A stretch of 24,660 bases of DNA. It comes from Casp-actino8 sp945862545. Its GTDB lineage: Bacteria > Actinomycetota > Acidimicrobiia > Acidimicrobiales > Ilumatobacteraceae. The position numbers were made by a program, and so were the translations under genes. How positions within the stretch are numbered: the first letter of the stretch is position 1; the number at the start of each line of letters is the position of its first letter. The notes beneath the pieces are model-generated. The model saw only the letters and a program-made list of their open reading frames with translations. It was not told the origin of the DNA and did no database searches. Shown piece after piece: positions 23,690 to 24,660 of this stretch. The stretch is from the NCBI GenBank assembly GCA_945862545.1, contig CAMAYS010000015.1, positions 1-24,660 of the forward strand, in the 5' to 3' direction.

Positions 23690-24660
23690 ATGGGAATGGA
23701 AAACGAATCTGTTGCAACCGTGCACCTCAAGCCAGAGCGAGATCGCAGCATGAAGCGATTACATCCTTGGATTCTCAGCGGTGCAATTGCGCGAGTTGAA
23801 GGTGACCCTCAGCCTGGCGACACAGTGCGCGTCATCGCTGCTGGTGGTGCCGAGTTGGCAACAGCCTCCTATAGCCCATTTTCTGCGCTGCGGGCGCGAG
23901 TCTGGTCATTTGATCCATCCGTTGAAATCAATGCTGGATTTATCACTGGGCTCATCAACGCCTCGGTCGCTTTACGCGCGGCACATAGTGAATTCGCCCA
24001 TACTTGCCGTTTGATTTTCGGTGATGCTGATGGATTGCCAGGTTTGGTAGTTGATCGCTACGGTGAAGTCGTAGTGATGCAGATCACCACCGTTGGTATT
24101 GAGCGTTGGCGTGATGCTGTGGTCTCAACCTTGATGACAATCGATGGAGTGACATGCGTGTACGAGCGAAGCGATGGCGCTGACCGTGAACGTGACGGTT
24201 TAACTAACCGCATTGGATTGGCTGCTGGAACTTTGCCGTCCACTATTTATGCCATTGAAGGAAACGAGAAATACAACGTCAATGTTGAAGAAGGACATAA
24301 GACAGGTTTCTACATTGATCAACGTGATTCACGAGCGTTGGCTGGTCGTCTCTCGCAAGGTGCTCGGGTGCTCAACGTGTTTGGTTACACGGGATCATTT
24401 AGCGTCGTGGCCCAACGCAACGGTGCTGCGTCTGTCACCACAGTGGAATCCTCGGGACCTGCGTTGGAAATCGCCCGCCAGAACGGAGAACTCAATGGTG
24501 TGGACATCGGTGAACTCATCGAAGGTGACGCCTTTGAAGTATTGCGCCGGATGCGTGATCGTCGAGCCGAATTTGATTTGATCATCCTTGATCCACCGAA
24601 GTATGCAACCGGCACAGCACACCTTGAACGCGCCACGCGTAAGTACAAGGACATCAACTT
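23690..24660 (+). CDS. RlmI-like class I SAM-dependent rRNA methyltransferase, 3' end cut by window
   Basis: The frame is open from the ATG at 23690 to the end of the window (323 codons). An N-terminal PUA domain reads VHLKPERDRSMKRLHPWILSGAIARVEGDPQPGD. A central segment follows (LIFGDADGLPGLVVDRYG), then the methyltransferase core: KTGFYIDQRDSR, VLNVFGYTGSFSV (SAM binding), VESSGPALEIARQN and LIILDPPKYA (catalytic loop). This order is that of the YccW/RlmI family, which makes 5-methylcytosine in 23S rRNA. A second ATG two codons on (23696) is an alternative start. It is divergent from the prepilin peptidase gene; the 155-nt space between them (23535-23689) should hold both promoters, but I see no convincing boxes. 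Confidence 0.9.
   Translation, partial: MGMENESVATVHLKPERDRSMKRLHPWILSGAIARVEGDPQPGDTVRVIAAGGAELATASYSPFSALRARVWSFDPSVEINAGFITGLINASVALRAAHSEFAHTCRLIFGDADGLPGLVVDRYGEVVVMQITTVGIERWRDAVVSTLMTIDGVTCVYERSDGADRERDGLTNRIGLAAGTLPSTIYAIEGNEKYNVNVEEGHKTGFYIDQRDSRALAGRLSQGARVLNVFGYTGSFSVVAQRNGAASVTTVESSGPALEIARQNGELNGVDIGELIEGDAFEVLRRMRDRRAEFDLIILDPPKYATGTAHLERATRKYKDIN

Overview
The window looks like a chromosomal stretch from an actinobacterium. GC content is moderate (mid-50s % by eye), GTG starts are frequent, the SRP RNA is the small bacterial type, and the tRNA genes encode their own CCA. A freshwater Acidimicrobiia-like organism is my best guess, but I cannot verify that from sequence alone. 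I see no transposase, integrase, CRISPR array or plasmid/phage gene.

About 17.7 kb (1271-18919) is one run of 13 minus-strand genes, almost all joined by 1-4 base stop/start overlaps, with a divergent TetR-family regulator at 19047-19772. In transcription order the genes are: AMP-forming acyl-CoA ligase, class III (GSAM-like, beta-amino-acid type) aminotransferase, class V PLP enzyme, M1 aminopeptidase, M81 (MlrC-like) metallopeptidase, type II asparaginase-fold amidohydrolase, and a beta-lactamase-fold serine hydrolase. After a 106-nt gap come a dipeptide-type ABC lipoprotein and its two permeases, a second beta-lactamase-fold serine hydrolase, an M20 metallopeptidase, and a COG3375-like GNAT acyltransferase. 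Together these would import a peptide or modified peptide, cut it with several different hydrolases, process the released (beta- or D-?) amino acids with PLP enzymes, and activate a carboxylate to its CoA ester. Two MlrB-fold enzymes plus an MlrC-family enzyme recall part of the microcystin (mlr) pathway. The true substrate is unknown, and mlrA and the transporter ATPases are absent.

The tetR/ligase intergenic region holds a perfect 14+3+14 inverted repeat (18941-18971). A close copy of its 17-nt core (CTTGTACATTGTACAAG versus CTTGCACGCCGTACAAG) lies at 8478-8494, in the only sizeable gap of the run, directly in front of the transporter genes. This suggests one TetR repressor controls two transcription units of a single catabolic regulon.

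The left edge carries the 3' part of a TAP-like alpha/beta hydrolase convergent with the cluster. The right side is housekeeping. It has tRNA-Ser(GGA), tadA and tRNA-Ser(CGA) packed head to tail, a collagen-repeat/DUF1566-type secreted protein, SRP RNA (ffs), a stand-alone 5'-3' exonuclease, a short prepilin peptidase, and the 5' part of an RlmI-like rRNA methyltransferase that runs off the end. There is no gene-free stretch above 300 nt.
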